From Acuticoccus mangrovi (lineage in GTDB: Bacteria; Pseudomonadota; Alphaproteobacteria; Rhizobiales; Amorphaceae): a DNA stretch of 64,000 nucleotides. Below the pieces are notes generated by a model. That model searched no databases. It was not told the origin of the DNA and saw only the letters and a list, made by a program, of their open reading frames with translations. A program made the position numbers and the translations under genes. This document shows, piece by piece, positions 27,223 through 36,676 of this stretch. The stretch lies in NCBI RefSeq assembly GCF_016411865.1, contig NZ_JAEKJA010000015.1, positions 62,001 to 126,000 of the forward strand, read 5' to 3'. Every line of letters begins with the position of its first letter. Positions within the stretch are counted from its first letter, which is position 1.

Positions 27223-28941
27223 ATGCGTGGCATCATCCTGTGCCTGGTCGCCGGTCTGCTCGGCGCGTGCGCGCGCCAGGGCGCGGTGCCGGCCACCTAC
27301 GGCAACGCGCCGACCAACGCGGTGGACCTTGCCAGCGCCGACGGACTATTCTTCCTGCAGAGCCCGCAGACGGGCTTCCTCGAGGCGGCGCCGAACATGC
27401 AGGTGACCGCCTTCTCCCCCTCGCCCGAAACGCGTCGGATACGCCGGCCGCAGCGCGCAGCGGCGCCGGAGATCGGCGACGGCCGCGTCGTCGTCTCCTC
27501 CCAGCGCGGCGACGTCGTGGTGCGGCAGGAGCCGATGCCGGAGATCACCGTTCGCCCGATGCCCGCCGCGCCGGCCGCCCCCGTGGCGCGCATCGCGCGA
27601 CCCCCGGCCCCCGCAGCGCCCGAGGCCGGCAGCATCACCGACGCGTTCGGCGCCGCCTACGACACCAGCCCCGCCATCAACCGCGTGCGGGCGGACCTGC
27701 GCGCCGCCGACGAGGAGATCGCCGTCGCCAAGGCCGGCAACCGGCCGACGGTCACCGCCAGCGTGTCCGGCGGCCTCGCCCACACCCGCGAGTTCAACAC
27801 GCCGACGGGCTACGGCACCTCCGCGACGCTCTCCGAAGAGCAGACCCCGGCAACCCTGTCGCTCAACATCTCCCAGCCCCTCTTCCGCGGCTTCCGCACG
27901 CGCAACGCCACCCTCCAGGCGGAGGCCAACGTGCGGGCGGAGCGTGAGCGGCTGCGCGCCACCGAGCAGGATGTGTTGCTTCAGACCGCCCTCGCCTATC
28001 TCGACGTGCGACGCTATCGCGCCGGCGTCGCGCTGCGCCGCAAGGATCTCGCCTTCCTTGAGGAGCAGGTGTCCGCCGCGAGTGCCCGGCAGCGCTTCGG
28101 CGAAGGCACCCGGACCGACATCGACCAGGCCGAATCGCGCCTTGCCGAGGCGCGGGCCTCGCTCGCCTCGGAGGAAGCCTCGCTCGGCAACGCGGAGGCG
28201 CGCTTCATGGAGGTCACCGGCCTCTCCCCCGGCGCCGCCGCGTCGGACATCGACGTGGCGAGCCTGGTGCCGCCGAGCCTCGGCGAGGCACTGCGCCGTG
28301 GCGAGGCCGCAAGCCCCGACATCAGCCGCGCCCTCCACGAAGCCGACGAGGCCGGCTATCAGGTGAAGGCGCTCCAGGGTGAAGCGCTCCCCTCGGTCTC
28401 GCTCAACGGCCGCCTGCAGACCGACATCGACTCCTCCGATTCGGACCGCGACGAGGCCGCCGAGCTGCGCCTCAGGGTGGACATCCCGATCTATCAGGGC
28501 GGCCGCGTATCGGCCCAGGTGCGCCGCGCCAAGGAGCTCCATGGCGGCGCCCGCATCGCGGTGGATCTCGCCCGCAACTCGGTGCGCGCCGACCTCGCGA
28601 GCGCCTGGTCCACCTACACCGCCTCGCTGATCGCGATCCGCGCCGCCGACGCCTCGGTGGCCTCGGCCCGCCGCGCCGTCTCCGGCGTGCTCGAGGAGCT
28701 GAGCGTCGGCCAGCGCACGACGCTCGACGTGCTCGACACCCAGCGCGACCTCGTGGCCGCCGAGATCACCCGTCTCACCGCCAGACGCCAGCGGGACGGC
28801 GCCGCCTTCGAAATCCTGCGGGCGATGGGAGAGCTCGACATCGGCCTCCTCGGCCTCAACGTGCGCCCCTATAATCCGCAGGAGCACTACGCGGCCAGCA
28901 AGGACCGCTGGGCCGGCATGCGCACCCCGGACGGACGCTGA
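27223..28941 (+). CDS. TolC-family outer membrane efflux lipoprotein
   Basis: A 572-residue outer-membrane channel subunit. The first residues, MRGIILCLVAGLLGAC, end in a lipobox (LGAC), so Cys16 is the predicted lipidated residue, as in the NodT-type branch. About 110 Pro/Ala/Arg-rich residues without family similarity follow before the first OEP repeat (around 140, INRVRADLRAADEEIAVAKA). The two OEP repeats run to about 550 with typical helical segments (LLQTALAYLDVRRYRAGVALR; VGQRTTLDVLDTQRDLV). ATG at 27223 with AAGGGG seven bases upstream. It completes the adjacent type I secretion system. The long N-terminal linker is unusual. Confidence 0.9.
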   Translation: MRGIILCLVAGLLGACARQGAVPATYGNAPTNAVDLASADGLFFLQSPQTGFLEAAPNMQVTAFSPSPETRRIRRPQRAAAPEIGDGRVVVSSQRGDVVVRQEPMPEITVRPMPAAPAAPVARIARPPAPAAPEAGSITDAFGAAYDTSPAINRVRADLRAADEEIAVAKAGNRPTVTASVSGGLAHTREFNTPTGYGTSATLSEEQTPATLSLNISQPLFRGFRTRNATLQAEANVRAERERLRATEQDVLLQTALAYLDVRRYRAGVALRRKDLAFLEEQVSAASARQRFGEGTRTDIDQAESRLAEARASLASEEASLGNAEARFMEVTGLSPGAAASDIDVASLVPPSLGEALRRGEAASPDISRALHEADEAGYQVKALQGEALPSVSLNGRLQTDIDSSDSDRDEAAELRLRVDIPIYQGGRVSAQVRRAKELHGGARIAVDLARNSVRADLASAWSTYTASLIAIRAADASVASARRAVSGVLEELSVGQRTTLDVLDTQRDLVAAEITRLTARRQRDGAAFEILRAMGELDIGLLGLNVRPYNPQEHYAASKDRWAGMRTPDGR

Positions 28942-29008
28942 GCCGGCCGACTGGACCCATGCTCCCGCTCACCGCTGGCCCTCGTGCCATGGTGCCAGAG
29001 GCGTTTTA

Positions 29009-29032
29009 GTCTCCCCAAGCAAGGTGGGAGAC
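29009..29032 (+). promoter_or_regulatory. Hairpin masking the ribosome binding site of the amidohydrolase gene
   Basis: GTCTCCC (29009-29015) and GGGAGAC (29026-29032) form a perfect seven-base stem with a ten-base loop. The right arm contains the Shine-Dalgarno GGGAG and ends two bases before the ATG at 29035. In RNA this would hide the ribosome binding site. Confidence 0.45.
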
Positions 29033-29034
29033 CT

Positions 29035-30291
29035 ATGACGACTGTAATCCACGGTGGCACCCTCATCGACGGCAGCGGCGCCGACCCGATCGCCCGAGGT
29101 GTCGTCGTCATCGAGAACGGCGTGATCACCGCGGCCGGCCCCGAGAGCGCCGTGACGGTCCCGAGCGGCGCCGAAAGGCTCGACGCTTCCGGCCGCACCG
29201 TGCTGCCGGGCTTCATCGACACCCATGTCCACGGCACCTACCGCGCCCGCGACATGCGCCAGCACCTCCTCAACACCCCCACCTACAACGTCTTGAAGTC
29301 CACCGAGGTGCTGCGCGAGACCCTCGCCTGCGGCATCACCATGGCGCGCGACATGGGCGGCGCCGACGCCGGCTTCCGCGAGGCGATCGCCGAGGGTGTC
29401 ATCGACGGGCCGCGGCTCCAGGTCTCGCTCGGGATGATCTCCCAGACGGGCGGTCACGGCGACTATTGGGTGCCCGCCGGCATGCGCATCCAGAAGCGTG
29501 CGTGGCTCCCCAACACCGTGTGCGACGGCGTCGACGAGATGCGCCGCATGGTGCGCGAATTCCTGATGCGCGGCGCCGACTTCATCAAGATCTGCGCCAC
29601 CGGCGGCATCACCTCGATCACCGATTCCTGGGACGAGCCGCAGTTCACCATCGAGGAGATCAAGACCGCGGTGTCGGAGGCCACCACCAAGCACAAGGGC
29701 GTCGCGGTCCACGCCGAGGGTCTCGCCGGCATCAAGAACGCCGTCGCCTCGGGCATCCACTCGCTGGAGCATGGCTGGTTCATCGACGAGGAGTCCATCG
29801 ACCAGCTCCTGAAGCACGACACCTGGTGGGTGCCGACCCTCGCCCTCGTTCCCCTCTCGGTGGAGCACCGCAAGAAGAACACGGCCTGGGCGAGCCATCA
29901 GATGGGCCAGGAGGACGTGAAGGACGCGCAGATCCTGTCCCTGATGGAAAATCAGATCCCCATCTGGAAAGAGGCGGTGAAGCGCGGCGTGAAGATCGCC
30001 ATGGGCACCGACCAGTCGCACCGCCTGCTCGTCGGCGAGAACATGAAGGAGCTGCGCTTCATGATCGACTGGCTCGGCATGTCGGAAATGGAGGTGATCG
30101 TCGCCTCCACGACCAAGGCCGCCGAGTGCATGGGCCGGTCCGACGTCGGCGCCCTGAAGGCGGGCTGTCTCGCCGATGTGCTCGTGGTCGACGGCAACCC
30201 CTTGGACGACATCACCATCCTCGAAGAGCGCGAGCGGCTGCATCTCGTCATGAAGGACGGCCGCGCCTTCACCAACCGCCTGTCGGCGTGA
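29035..30291 (+). CDS. Metal-dependent amidohydrolase (imidazolonepropionase/prolidase-like branch)
   Basis: A 418-residue amidohydrolase-superfamily enzyme. The metal site includes His64 and His66 in FIDTHVHG, a lysine in FIKICATGG, histidines in AVHAEG and HSLEHGW, and an aspartate in MGTDQSH. The C-terminal strand block (GCLADVLVVDGNPLDDITIL) closes the small beta domain, as in imidazolonepropionase-like and Xaa-Pro dipeptidase-like members. It should hydrolyse a C-N bond of a cyclic amide, lactam or peptide-like compound; the substrate is unknown. It lies ten bases before a NadC-like gene, so the two are almost certainly co-transcribed. Its ribosome binding site is within a hairpin. Confidence 0.85.
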   Translation: MTTVIHGGTLIDGSGADPIARGVVVIENGVITAAGPESAVTVPSGAERLDASGRTVLPGFIDTHVHGTYRARDMRQHLLNTPTYNVLKSTEVLRETLACGITMARDMGGADAGFREAIAEGVIDGPRLQVSLGMISQTGGHGDYWVPAGMRIQKRAWLPNTVCDGVDEMRRMVREFLMRGADFIKICATGGITSITDSWDEPQFTIEEIKTAVSEATTKHKGVAVHAEGLAGIKNAVASGIHSLEHGWFIDEESIDQLLKHDTWWVPTLALVPLSVEHRKKNTAWASHQMGQEDVKDAQILSLMENQIPIWKEAVKRGVKIAMGTDQSHRLLVGENMKELRFMIDWLGMSEMEVIVASTTKAAECMGRSDVGALKAGCLADVLVVDGNPLDDITILEERERLHLVMKDGRAFTNRLSA

Positions 30292-30301
30292 GGAGACACC
30301 C

Positions 30302-31192
30302 ATGCTGCTGAACCGCTTCATGATCCGGCCCCTGATCGAGCAGGGCCTGCGCGAGGAGATCTCCTCCGGCGACACCACCGGCGGCTTCCTCGTCGGTGAC
30401 GACCCGGTGCAGACCGCCAACATCTACGCGAAGGGCAAGGGCATCGTCTGCGGCATGCTGTTCGCCGACGAGACCATCCGCCAGATCGAGCCGGAGGCGG
30501 AGATCGAATATTGCGTCCAGGACGGCGACGTGGTGGAGCCCGGCACCGTCCTCATGCGCATCAAGGCGCGCGCCTCGACCTTCTTCATCATCGAGCGCTC
30601 CGGCCTCGACTGGCTGCAGCAGCTCTCCGGCATCGCCACCAAGACGCGCCGCTACGCCGATCTCGTGAAGCACACGGGCGTGCGCATCACCGACACCCGC
30701 AAGGGCTGGCCGGGCCTCAGGATGGTGCAGAAATACGCCGTGCGCGTGGGCGGCGGGCACAACCACATCTTCAACCTCGCCAACTGCGTCCTCGTGAAGG
30801 ACAACCACATCAAGATCGCCGGCTCGATCACCGAGGCGGTGAAGGTCCTGCGCGCCTCGGCCCAGCACACCTTCAAGTTCGAGGTGGAGTGCGAGAGCCT
30901 CGAGATGGTGGAGGAAGCCCTCGCCGCGGGCGTCGAGATCATCATGTTCGACAACATGGACCTCGACGAGATGAAGGTGGCGCTGAAGCTCGTGAACGGG
31001 CGCGCCCTCTGCGAAGCCTCCGGCGGCATCAACGAGACCACCATCGTGCCCATTGCCGAGATCGGCGTCGACATTATCTCGATTGGTGATCTCACCCACA
31101 CGGTGAAAGCTCTCGACATCAGCCTCGATGTGAAGGACATCAAGCCGAGCGCCCATCGCACCATCGGCCGGCTGAAGGCGGTCGGGGGCTGA
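30302..31192 (+). CDS. NadC-like phosphoribosyltransferase, divergent in the substrate pocket
   Basis: A 296-residue protein with the full fold of quinolinate phosphoribosyltransferase: N-terminal REEISSGDTT, LQQLSGIATKTR (105-116), TDTRKGWPGLR (130-140), KYAVRVGGGHNH (144-155) and VKDNHI (165-170). Classical NadC makes nicotinate mononucleotide from quinolinate and PRPP. Here the usual TRKTTPG is TRKGWPG and the usual NHR is NHI (Ile156), removing an arginine that binds a quinolinate carboxylate in characterised enzymes. The usual LGLxD after it is FNLAN. No nadA or nadB is nearby; the partner gene encodes an amidohydrolase. It may act on a different aromatic or pyridine acid. A conventional NadC remains possible. 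Confidence 0.82.
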   Translation: MLLNRFMIRPLIEQGLREEISSGDTTGGFLVGDDPVQTANIYAKGKGIVCGMLFADETIRQIEPEAEIEYCVQDGDVVEPGTVLMRIKARASTFFIIERSGLDWLQQLSGIATKTRRYADLVKHTGVRITDTRKGWPGLRMVQKYAVRVGGGHNHIFNLANCVLVKDNHIKIAGSITEAVKVLRASAQHTFKFEVECESLEMVEEALAAGVEIIMFDNMDLDEMKVALKLVNGRALCEASGGINETTIVPIAEIGVDIISIGDLTHTVKALDISLDVKDIKPSAHRTIGRLKAVGG

Positions 31193-31231
31193 CGCTCCCG
31201 CTGCGGTTGCGCCCGCTGTCCCGTCCCTGAG

Positions 31232-31247
31232 GCCGAGGCGTCTCGGC
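31232..31247 (+). terminator. Hairpin downstream of the NadC-like gene
   Basis: GCCGAG-GCGT-CTCGGC is a perfect six-base stem with a four-base loop, 40 bases after the stop of the NadC-like gene, in a 153-bp GC-rich gap. It is followed by TCGGGTCTTC without a T-run, so strength is uncertain. No other element was recognised in this gap. Confidence 0.4.
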
Positions 31248-31345
31248 TCGGGTCTTCGGGCGCTTCCGGCCGGCTCGCGCCCTCCCCCCGCACCCGGGCG
31301 CGGCCGGCCGGCACTTCCCCAGCGGCGCCATCGGAAAGGCCCGCC

Positions 31346-32008
31346 ATGACGCTACCCGCCTCGATCGACACCTTCGTGTTCGATCTCGACGACACCCTCT
31401 ATCGCCGCTCCTCTCGCCTCCACGAGGCGATGATCGACCGCGTAGTGATGTTCATCCAGGAGATCGCCGGCGACGAGACCACCGCCCGCGCCCTCCACAA
31501 GACCTACTACGAGCGCTACGGCGCCTCGCTCGTGGGGTTGATGAAGCACCACGACGTCGATCCGCTCGACTTCATCGGCTTCGTGCACGAGGTGGACCTC
31601 TCCCCCATCGGGCGCGGCGAGGGGCTCGCCGACGCGCTGGAGCGGGTGCCCGGTCGACGGCTGATCTTCACCAACGGCTCGCGCCGCCACGCCGAGCGTG
31701 TGCTCGCCCACCTCGGCATCGCCCACCTCTTCGAGGCGGTGTGCGACATCGAGGCGTGCGATTTCGTCGGCAAGCCGAGCCCCGCGGCGTTCCAGACGCT
31801 GATGCGCGACCACGCCGTGGACCCGCACCGGGCGGTGATGTTCGACGACCGCCTGCCCAACCTCCTCACCGCCCATCAGATCGGCATGCACACCGTGCTG
31901 ATCGACGAGCACGGCACGTCCGAGCCCGCCGACCACGTGCACGCCACCGCCGCGGAAATCGCCGAGTTCCTGTCCCTCGTCTTCGGCGAGCCGGAGCCGT
32001 CTCGATAG
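31346..32008 (+). CDS. HAD-superfamily pyrimidine 5'-nucleotidase
   Basis: A 220-residue HAD phosphatase of the SDT1/pyrimidine 5'-nucleotidase group. Motif I is VFDLDDTLY near residue 12, with the nucleophilic and acid/base aspartates. Motif II is IFTNGS, the motif III lysine lies in VGKPSPAAF, and motif IV is MFDDRLPNL. The helical cap between residues 20 and 85 (KTYYERYGASLVGL) is typical. It would dephosphorylate UMP/CMP-like or related small phosphates. The ATG at 31346 is well placed after the 153-bp gap. The gene converges on ppx across a hairpin. Confidence 0.9.
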   Translation: MTLPASIDTFVFDLDDTLYRRSSRLHEAMIDRVVMFIQEIAGDETTARALHKTYYERYGASLVGLMKHHDVDPLDFIGFVHEVDLSPIGRGEGLADALERVPGRRLIFTNGSRRHAERVLAHLGIAHLFEAVCDIEACDFVGKPSPAAFQTLMRDHAVDPHRAVMFDDRLPNLLTAHQIGMHTVLIDEHGTSEPADHVHATAAEIAEFLSLVFGEPEPSR

Positions 32009-32035
32009 AGCGTCCTGCGCTCCATCTCGCCGGCA

Positions 32036-32056
32036 GCACACGCCTCGCCCGTGTGC
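32036..32056. terminator. Bidirectional hairpin between HAD and ppx genes
   Basis: GCACACG (32036-32042) and CGTGTGC (32050-32056) form a perfect seven-base stem with a seven-base loop in the 51-bp space between convergent stops. There is no T-run, but the position is right for a shared terminator. Confidence 0.5.
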
Positions 32057-32059
32057 GCT

Positions 32060-33604
32060 CTAGGCTCCGCCGCTGCGGATCTCGGCCTGGGCGTTGACGA
32101 GGCGGGCAAGCTGGCGCATGCGGCGAAGCGGGCGCTCGCCCTCGAGCCCGGCAAGGTCCTCCGGCAGCCACAAGACGATCGTGTCGTCGTCGCGCAGAAG
32201 GCGGATGCGCGGCAGCACGCCCGGCGTTCCCGGCGCCAGCACGTAGGCGACGCGGCAGACGGCGGCGAGGACCTTCGCCCGCTGCTCCATGCGCGGCGAG
32301 CACAGCCCCTCCACCGCCGGCTTGGCGCGGGGATCGGCGATCCCGCCATAGCGGTCGTGGAGCACCCGCGCGATGTAGCTGCGGCCGGGATGGTCGACGC
32401 CGTAGAGCGCCGCGTTGGAGACGATCGCCAGCGCCTGGTCGCCGCGATAGTCCGGGTGGGCGCGCCAGCCGATGTCGGAGAGGAGACACGCGGCGACGCG
32501 CAGACGCTCCTCCTCCTCGGTCTCCCTGAGGCCGAGGGTGCGGAAGGCCGCGCCCGCCCACTCGATGAGCTCCGTCGCGTGCTGCGGCGAGCGGGCCCTC
32601 AGGAGGGCGAGCTCCTCGGTGGCGAGAAGCAGCGGATCGCGCCGCCGCTCCGCCGCATCGAGACCGCTGTAGATGAGCCCTTCACGCACGCCGAGGGCGG
32701 AGGCCACCACCTGGTCGGGCTTGCCGATCTCCACGATCGCCTTCAGCACCGCCGCCCCCCAGGGCACCAGACTGCGGCGCCCCTTGGAGATCACCCGATC
32801 CTCGTCGAGACCCTCGACCCCCTCGGAAAGGATGCGCTCGCAGAAGGCCGCCATCTCCGCGCCCGGCACCGAATAGTGGTGCATCACCGACAAGGGGTAG
32901 TTGGTGACCGCCATGTGGAGGCGCACCAGCGAGCGCCAGGTGCCGCCCACGGCATAGAAGGTGCGGCCAGCAAGCAGCGGCAGCTGCCGCGAGCCCGACA
33001 GCATGTCGGTGACGATCTCGCAGCCGCGCCGCAACGCGTTGCCCGCGTCGTTCTTGAGGCGCAGGGTGCCGAGAGGAAAGCTGTCGCCCGGACCGAGGCC
33101 GCCGTCGCCGACGTCGATCAGCTCCAGCGACCCGCCGCCGAGATCGCCCACCACCCCATCCGGGCTCCAGAAGCCGCAGAGCACGCCGTTGGCGGCCATC
33201 TCGGCTTCCTCGCGTCCGTCGAGCACCCGCACCTTCTGCCGCGCGATGCGCTCGATGTCGGCGATGAAGTCGGCCCCGTTGGTCGCGACGCGGGCAGCGG
33301 CGGTGGCGAGGATCGTCACCTGCCGCACGTCGGCATCGCGGATCAGCAGCATGAAGCGGCGCAGCGCCGCGAGCGCCCGCCCCATCGCCTCGTCGGAGAG
33401 GCGGCCGTTCTCGGCGAGCCCCTCGCCGAGGGCGGCGAGCACCTTCTCGTTGAAGAGGACCGTCGGCGCCCGCGAGGCCCGCTCGTAGATCACGAGACGG
33501 ACCGAGTTGGAGCCGACGTCGATCACCGCGACAGCGCCCGATCCCATGCGCGGACCCTGCGCGGTTGCCGCGGCGATCGCGGCGGTATTCGACGAACCCG
33601 TCAC
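32060..33604 (-). CDS. ppx: Exopolyphosphatase / guanosine pentaphosphate phosphohydrolase (Ppx/GppA)
   Basis: A 514-residue ASKHA-fold phosphatase that removes terminal phosphate from polyphosphate or pppGpp. [14 protein letters not shown] near residue 28 is the phosphate-1 loop. LATAAARVA and [12 protein letters not shown] (about 150-162) are the conserved catalytic and phosphate-2 segments. The C-terminal half, from about residue 320, is the HD-like helical domain seen in long Ppx proteins ([16 protein letters not shown]). The start is the GTG at 33604, overlapping the ppk stop as GTGA, so synthesis and breakdown of polyphosphate are coupled in expression. Confidence 0.93.
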   Translation of the reverse strand: MTGSSNTAAIAAATAQGPRMGSGAVAVIDVGSNSVRLVIYERASRAPTVLFNEKVLAALGEGLAENGRLSDEAMGRALAALRRFMLLIRDADVRQVTILATAAARVATNGADFIADIERIARQKVRVLDGREEAEMAANGVLCGFWSPDGVVGDLGGGSLELIDVGDGGLGPGDSFPLGTLRLKNDAGNALRRGCEIVTDMLSGSRQLPLLAGRTFYAVGGTWRSLVRLHMAVTNYPLSVMHHYSVPGAEMAAFCERILSEGVEGLDEDRVISKGRRSLVPWGAAVLKAIVEIGKPDQVVASALGVREGLIYSGLDAAERRRDPLLLATEELALLRARSPQHATELIEWAGAAFRTLGLRETEEEERLRVAACLLSDIGWRAHPDYRGDQALAIVSNAALYGVDHPGRSYIARVLHDRYGGIADPRAKPAVEGLCSPRMEQRAKVLAAVCRVAYVLAPGTPGVLPRIRLLRDDDTIVLWLPEDLAGLEGERPLRRMRQLARLVNAQAEIRSGGA

Positions 33605-35775
33605 GGGCGACGCGGTTTGAACATCTTCGGCGACGACAACTCGAGCGCCCGACCGCGGCCGGACAGCGACGGGTTGGTCATGAAGTATTTGTGCGCGTTC
33701 ACGGCTTCCTCGCCATCCTGCACCCTGATCCTTTCGTGGCCGCCGTCGGACGTCACCCGCCAGCTCTGCTCGTTGTCGCGCAACGATGCCACCATGATCT
33801 GGTCCAAAATCTGTTCGTGGACAGTGTCGTTGTCGATGGGAACGATGGTTTCGACGCGCCGGTCGAGGTTGCGCGGCATCAGATCGGCGGAGCCGATGTA
33901 GACCACCGCATCGCGCGAGGGCAGCGCCGAGCCGTTGCCGAAGCAGAAGATGCGGCTGTGCTCCAGGAAGCGGCCGACGATGGACTTCACCCGAATGTTA
34001 TCGGAAAGGCCCGGCACGCCCGGCCGCAGACAGCAGATGCCACGCACCACGAGGTCGATCTCGACGCCGGCGGCGGAGGCGTCGTAGAGCGCGTCGATCA
34101 CCTTCGCGTCGACGAGCGAGTTCATCTTCATCCAGATCGCGCCGGGGCGGCCCGCCTTCACGTGCGCGACCTCCGCGGCGATGTGGTCGAGGATGCGCGG
34201 GCGCAGCGTGATCGGCGACACGGCGAGGCGCGACAGCTCCGCGGGCTCGGCATAGCCCGTCACGAAGTTGAAGACGCGGGCGACGTCCTGCGCGATCACC
34301 GGGTCGGCGGTGAAGAAGGAGAGGTCGGTGTAGATCTTCGCGGTGACCGGGTGGTAGTTGCCCGTGCCGATGTGCACGTAGGTGGCGAGCCGGCCCCCCT
34401 CCCGCCGCACCACCATCGACAGCTTGGCGTGCGTCTTCAGCTCCAGGAAGCCGAACACCACCTGCACCCCCGCCCGCTCCAGGTCGCGGGCCCAGCGGAT
34501 GTTCGCCTCCTCGTCGAAGCGCGCCTTGATCTCGATGAGCGCGGTGACCGACTTGCCGGCCTCCGCCGCGGCGATGAGGGCGGCGACGATGGGGCTGTCG
34601 TTGGAGGTGCGGTAGAGCGTCTGCTTGATCGCGAGCACGTCCGGGTCGCGCGCGGCCTGGGCGATGAACTGGACCACCACGTCGAACGATTCGTAGGGAT
34701 GGTGGATCACCATGTCCTTGGCGCGGATCGCGGCGAAGCAGTCGCCCCCCTGCTCGCGCACACGCTCCGGAAAGCGGGGCGTGTAGGGCTGGAACTTGAG
34801 GTCCGGCCGATCGAGCGAGACGAGCTGGGAGAGGTCCTTCAGCGCCAGGAGCCCGTCCATCAGCATGATGGCGCTCTGGTCGACGCCGAGCGCGGAGGCG
34901 ACGAAGTCCCTGAGGTCCTCCGGCATCGAGGCCTCCACTTCGAGCCGCACCACGCTGCCGCGCCGACGCCGCTTCAGCGCGCTCTCGAAGGTGCGCACCA
35001 GGTCTTCCGCCTCTTCCTCGATTTCGAGGTCGCTGTCACGGATGACGCGGAAGGAGCCGGTGGCGAGGATCTCGTGCGCGGGAAAGAGCCAGTGGAGGTT
35101 GAGGCGGATGGCGCTGCCGAGGCCGATGAAGCGGGCCGTGCTGCCCTCGCTCTCGAGGCGGATGAAGCGCTCCACCTGGGCCGGGATGCGCACCAGCGCC
35201 GTGCGCTTCTCCCCGTCCGGCGCCTTGAGGTGGAGCGCCAGCGAAAAGCCCAGATTGGGGATGAAGGGAAAGGGGTGGGCCGGATCGATGGCGAGCGGCG
35301 TCAGCACCGGGAAGATGTGGTTGAGGAAGGTCTCCTCCAGCGCGTCGAGCTCGCCCTCGGTCAGCTCGTCGCGCTCGGCGATCTCGAGGCCGGCCTTGGC
35401 GAGCTCGCCGCGAAGCTCGGCGAGCTGGCGCTGCTGCTGGCGCTGCAGCTCGGCCACCGCCGCGTTGATCTTGACGAGCTGCTCGGACGGGGTGAGCCCG
35501 TCGTCGCTCATCGCATCGACACCCGCCCGCTGCTGGGCGATCAGCCCGGCGACGCGCACCATCAGGAACTCGTCGAGATTGTTCGCCGAGATCGACAGAA
35601 AGCGCAGCCGCTCCAACAGCGGGTGGCTGGCGTTGTCCGCCTCCTCCAGCACCCGCTCGTTGAACGACAGCCACGACAGCTCGCGGTTGGTGAACCGCCG
35701 CGGGCTGTGCCGCAGATCCTGAATAGGTTCCTTCGGAGGCGCCTCGGGCGCCTCCATACCTGCCGAGTCCGCCAT
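33601..35775 (-). CDS. ppk: Polyphosphate kinase 1
   Basis: A 724-residue Ppk1 that polymerises the gamma phosphate of ATP into polyphosphate. [16 protein letters not shown] near residue 33 is the N-terminal signature. The autophosphorylated histidine is His449 in LKTHAKLSM, and the second catalytic histidine lies in [28 protein letters not shown] near residue 630 is the C-terminal phospholipase-D-like motif. The order hdaA-ppk-ppx is conserved in many Hyphomicrobiales. Length is normal. The ATG at 35775 lies 33 bp from the hdaA stop. Confidence 0.97.
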   Translation of the reverse strand: MADSAGMEAPEAPPKEPIQDLRHSPRRFTNRELSWLSFNERVLEEADNASHPLLERLRFLSISANNLDEFLMVRVAGLIAQQRAGVDAMSDDGLTPSEQLVKINAAVAELQRQQQRQLAELRGELAKAGLEIAERDELTEGELDALEETFLNHIFPVLTPLAIDPAHPFPFIPNLGFSLALHLKAPDGEKRTALVRIPAQVERFIRLESEGSTARFIGLGSAIRLNLHWLFPAHEILATGSFRVIRDSDLEIEEEAEDLVRTFESALKRRRRGSVVRLEVEASMPEDLRDFVASALGVDQSAIMLMDGLLALKDLSQLVSLDRPDLKFQPYTPRFPERVREQGGDCFAAIRAKDMVIHHPYESFDVVVQFIAQAARDPDVLAIKQTLYRTSNDSPIVAALIAAAEAGKSVTALIEIKARFDEEANIRWARDLERAGVQVVFGFLELKTHAKLSMVVRREGGRLATYVHIGTGNYHPVTAKIYTDLSFFTADPVIAQDVARVFNFVTGYAEPAELSRLAVSPITLRPRILDHIAAEVAHVKAGRPGAIWMKMNSLVDAKVIDALYDASAAGVEIDLVVRGICCLRPGVPGLSDNIRVKSIVGRFLEHSRIFCFGNGSALPSRDAVVYIGSADLMPRNLDRRVETIVPIDNDTVHEQILDQIMVASLRDNEQSWRVTSDGGHERIRVQDGEEAVNAHKYFMTNPSLSGRGRALELSSPKMFKPRRP

Positions 35776-35808
35776 TGCCGCCCCCCGAAGTGTCAGCCCT
35801 CGGCGGGG

Positions 35809-36468
35809 CTATGGCACAATGTCGTCCGAGGGTGAACCGCTCTCGCGCAACACTCGCGCCGCAAGTGGCCGCGTCGGCGCCCGCCGCTCGGCAAGGCCCC
35901 TGCGGTCGATCTCCTCCACCACGGCGCGGGCGGCGTGCAACGTCCGCTCCATCCGCATCAGGAGATAGTTGACCACCGCGGGGTCCACCGGAAGCTGCCG
36001 CTCCATGAACGTCTCCATGATGACGCGGCGCATCAGCGCATCGTCCGGCGCGTCGAGCATCACTTCCGGCACGGCCCGCAGGCGGGAGGCGAGGTCGGGC
36101 AACCTCACCCCGGCGCGAGAGCCGGTGAGGAGGAGCGTGGTGCCGGCCGCCCGCACGGCGTTGATGAGGTGGAACAGCGCGCGCTCGTCGGCGGCCTCCA
36201 TGTCGTCCACCGCGACGGCGGTGCGGGCGAGCTCGACGGCGTCGGCCGCGGCAAGCTCGGCACCCTCGACGAGGCGCCCGCCGACCCGCTCGGCGAACAC
36301 GGCGGCGAGGTGCGACTTGCCGGAGCCGCTCGGCCCGCCGACCATCGCGACGGGATGCGGCCATCGCGGCCAATCGTCGAGCACGCGGTAGGCGTCCTCG
36401 TTCGACGGCGTGATCACGGTCGCGGGCGGTGTCGTCACCGGGGCAAGGTCGAGGGCGAGCTGGATCAT
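35809..36468 (-). CDS. hdaA: DnaA regulatory inactivator-like protein HdaA
   Basis: A 219-residue AAA+ protein homologous to DnaA domain III. It probably helps convert DnaA-ATP to DnaA-ADP after initiation, in complex with the sliding clamp. The extreme N-terminus, MIQLALDLA, matches the clamp-binding QLxLxL pattern and supports the start at 36468 over a longer frame to 36576. Walker A is GGPSGSGKSHL (about 43-53) and Walker B is VAVDDME (near 82). SRLRAVPEVML contains the sensor/arginine-finger region. It is followed by ppk and divergent from purM. Confidence 0.9.
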   Translation of the reverse strand: MIQLALDLAPVTTPPATVITPSNEDAYRVLDDWPRWPHPVAMVGGPSGSGKSHLAAVFAERVGGRLVEGAELAAADAVELARTAVAVDDMEAADERALFHLINAVRAAGTTLLLTGSRAGVRLPDLASRLRAVPEVMLDAPDDALMRRVIMETFMERQLPVDPAVVNYLLMRMERTLHAARAVVEEIDRRGLAERRAPTRPLAARVLRESGSPSDDIVP

Positions 36469-36597
36469 GTCCGGTCCATCCGAGACGACACGCCGCGGGA
36501 GACTGCGCGGCACGACGACCCTAGCGTGCAGCGTGCCGGGCGCGACCCGATGGCCCGCCTCCTCACCGCTATGCACAGAACGAACAGGGACGGCTTG

Positions 36598-36627
36598 TTG
36601 ATAAGCTTCCCATCGGCCGCGAATGAT
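36598..36627 (+). promoter_or_regulatory. Promoter candidate for purMN
   Basis: TTGATA (36598-36603), an 18-base spacer and AATGAT (36622-36627) give 5/6 and 4/6 matches to the vegetative consensus, with a leader of roughly 40 bases before the purM ATG. The rest of the 208-bp hdaA-purM gap shows no further clear element. Confidence 0.35.
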
Positions 36628-36676
36628 GGCACGTCGCCCATCGGCTCCCGATACACCGACGGAAGGTCCCGCATCA

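Noticed and set aside
36596-36604. TGTTGATAA between hdaA and purM, one mismatch from a DnaA box
   Set aside because: A single near-match in 208 bp is expected by chance, and no second box, AT-rich unwinding element or origin-type gene is present. Only the proximity to hdaA made it tempting.
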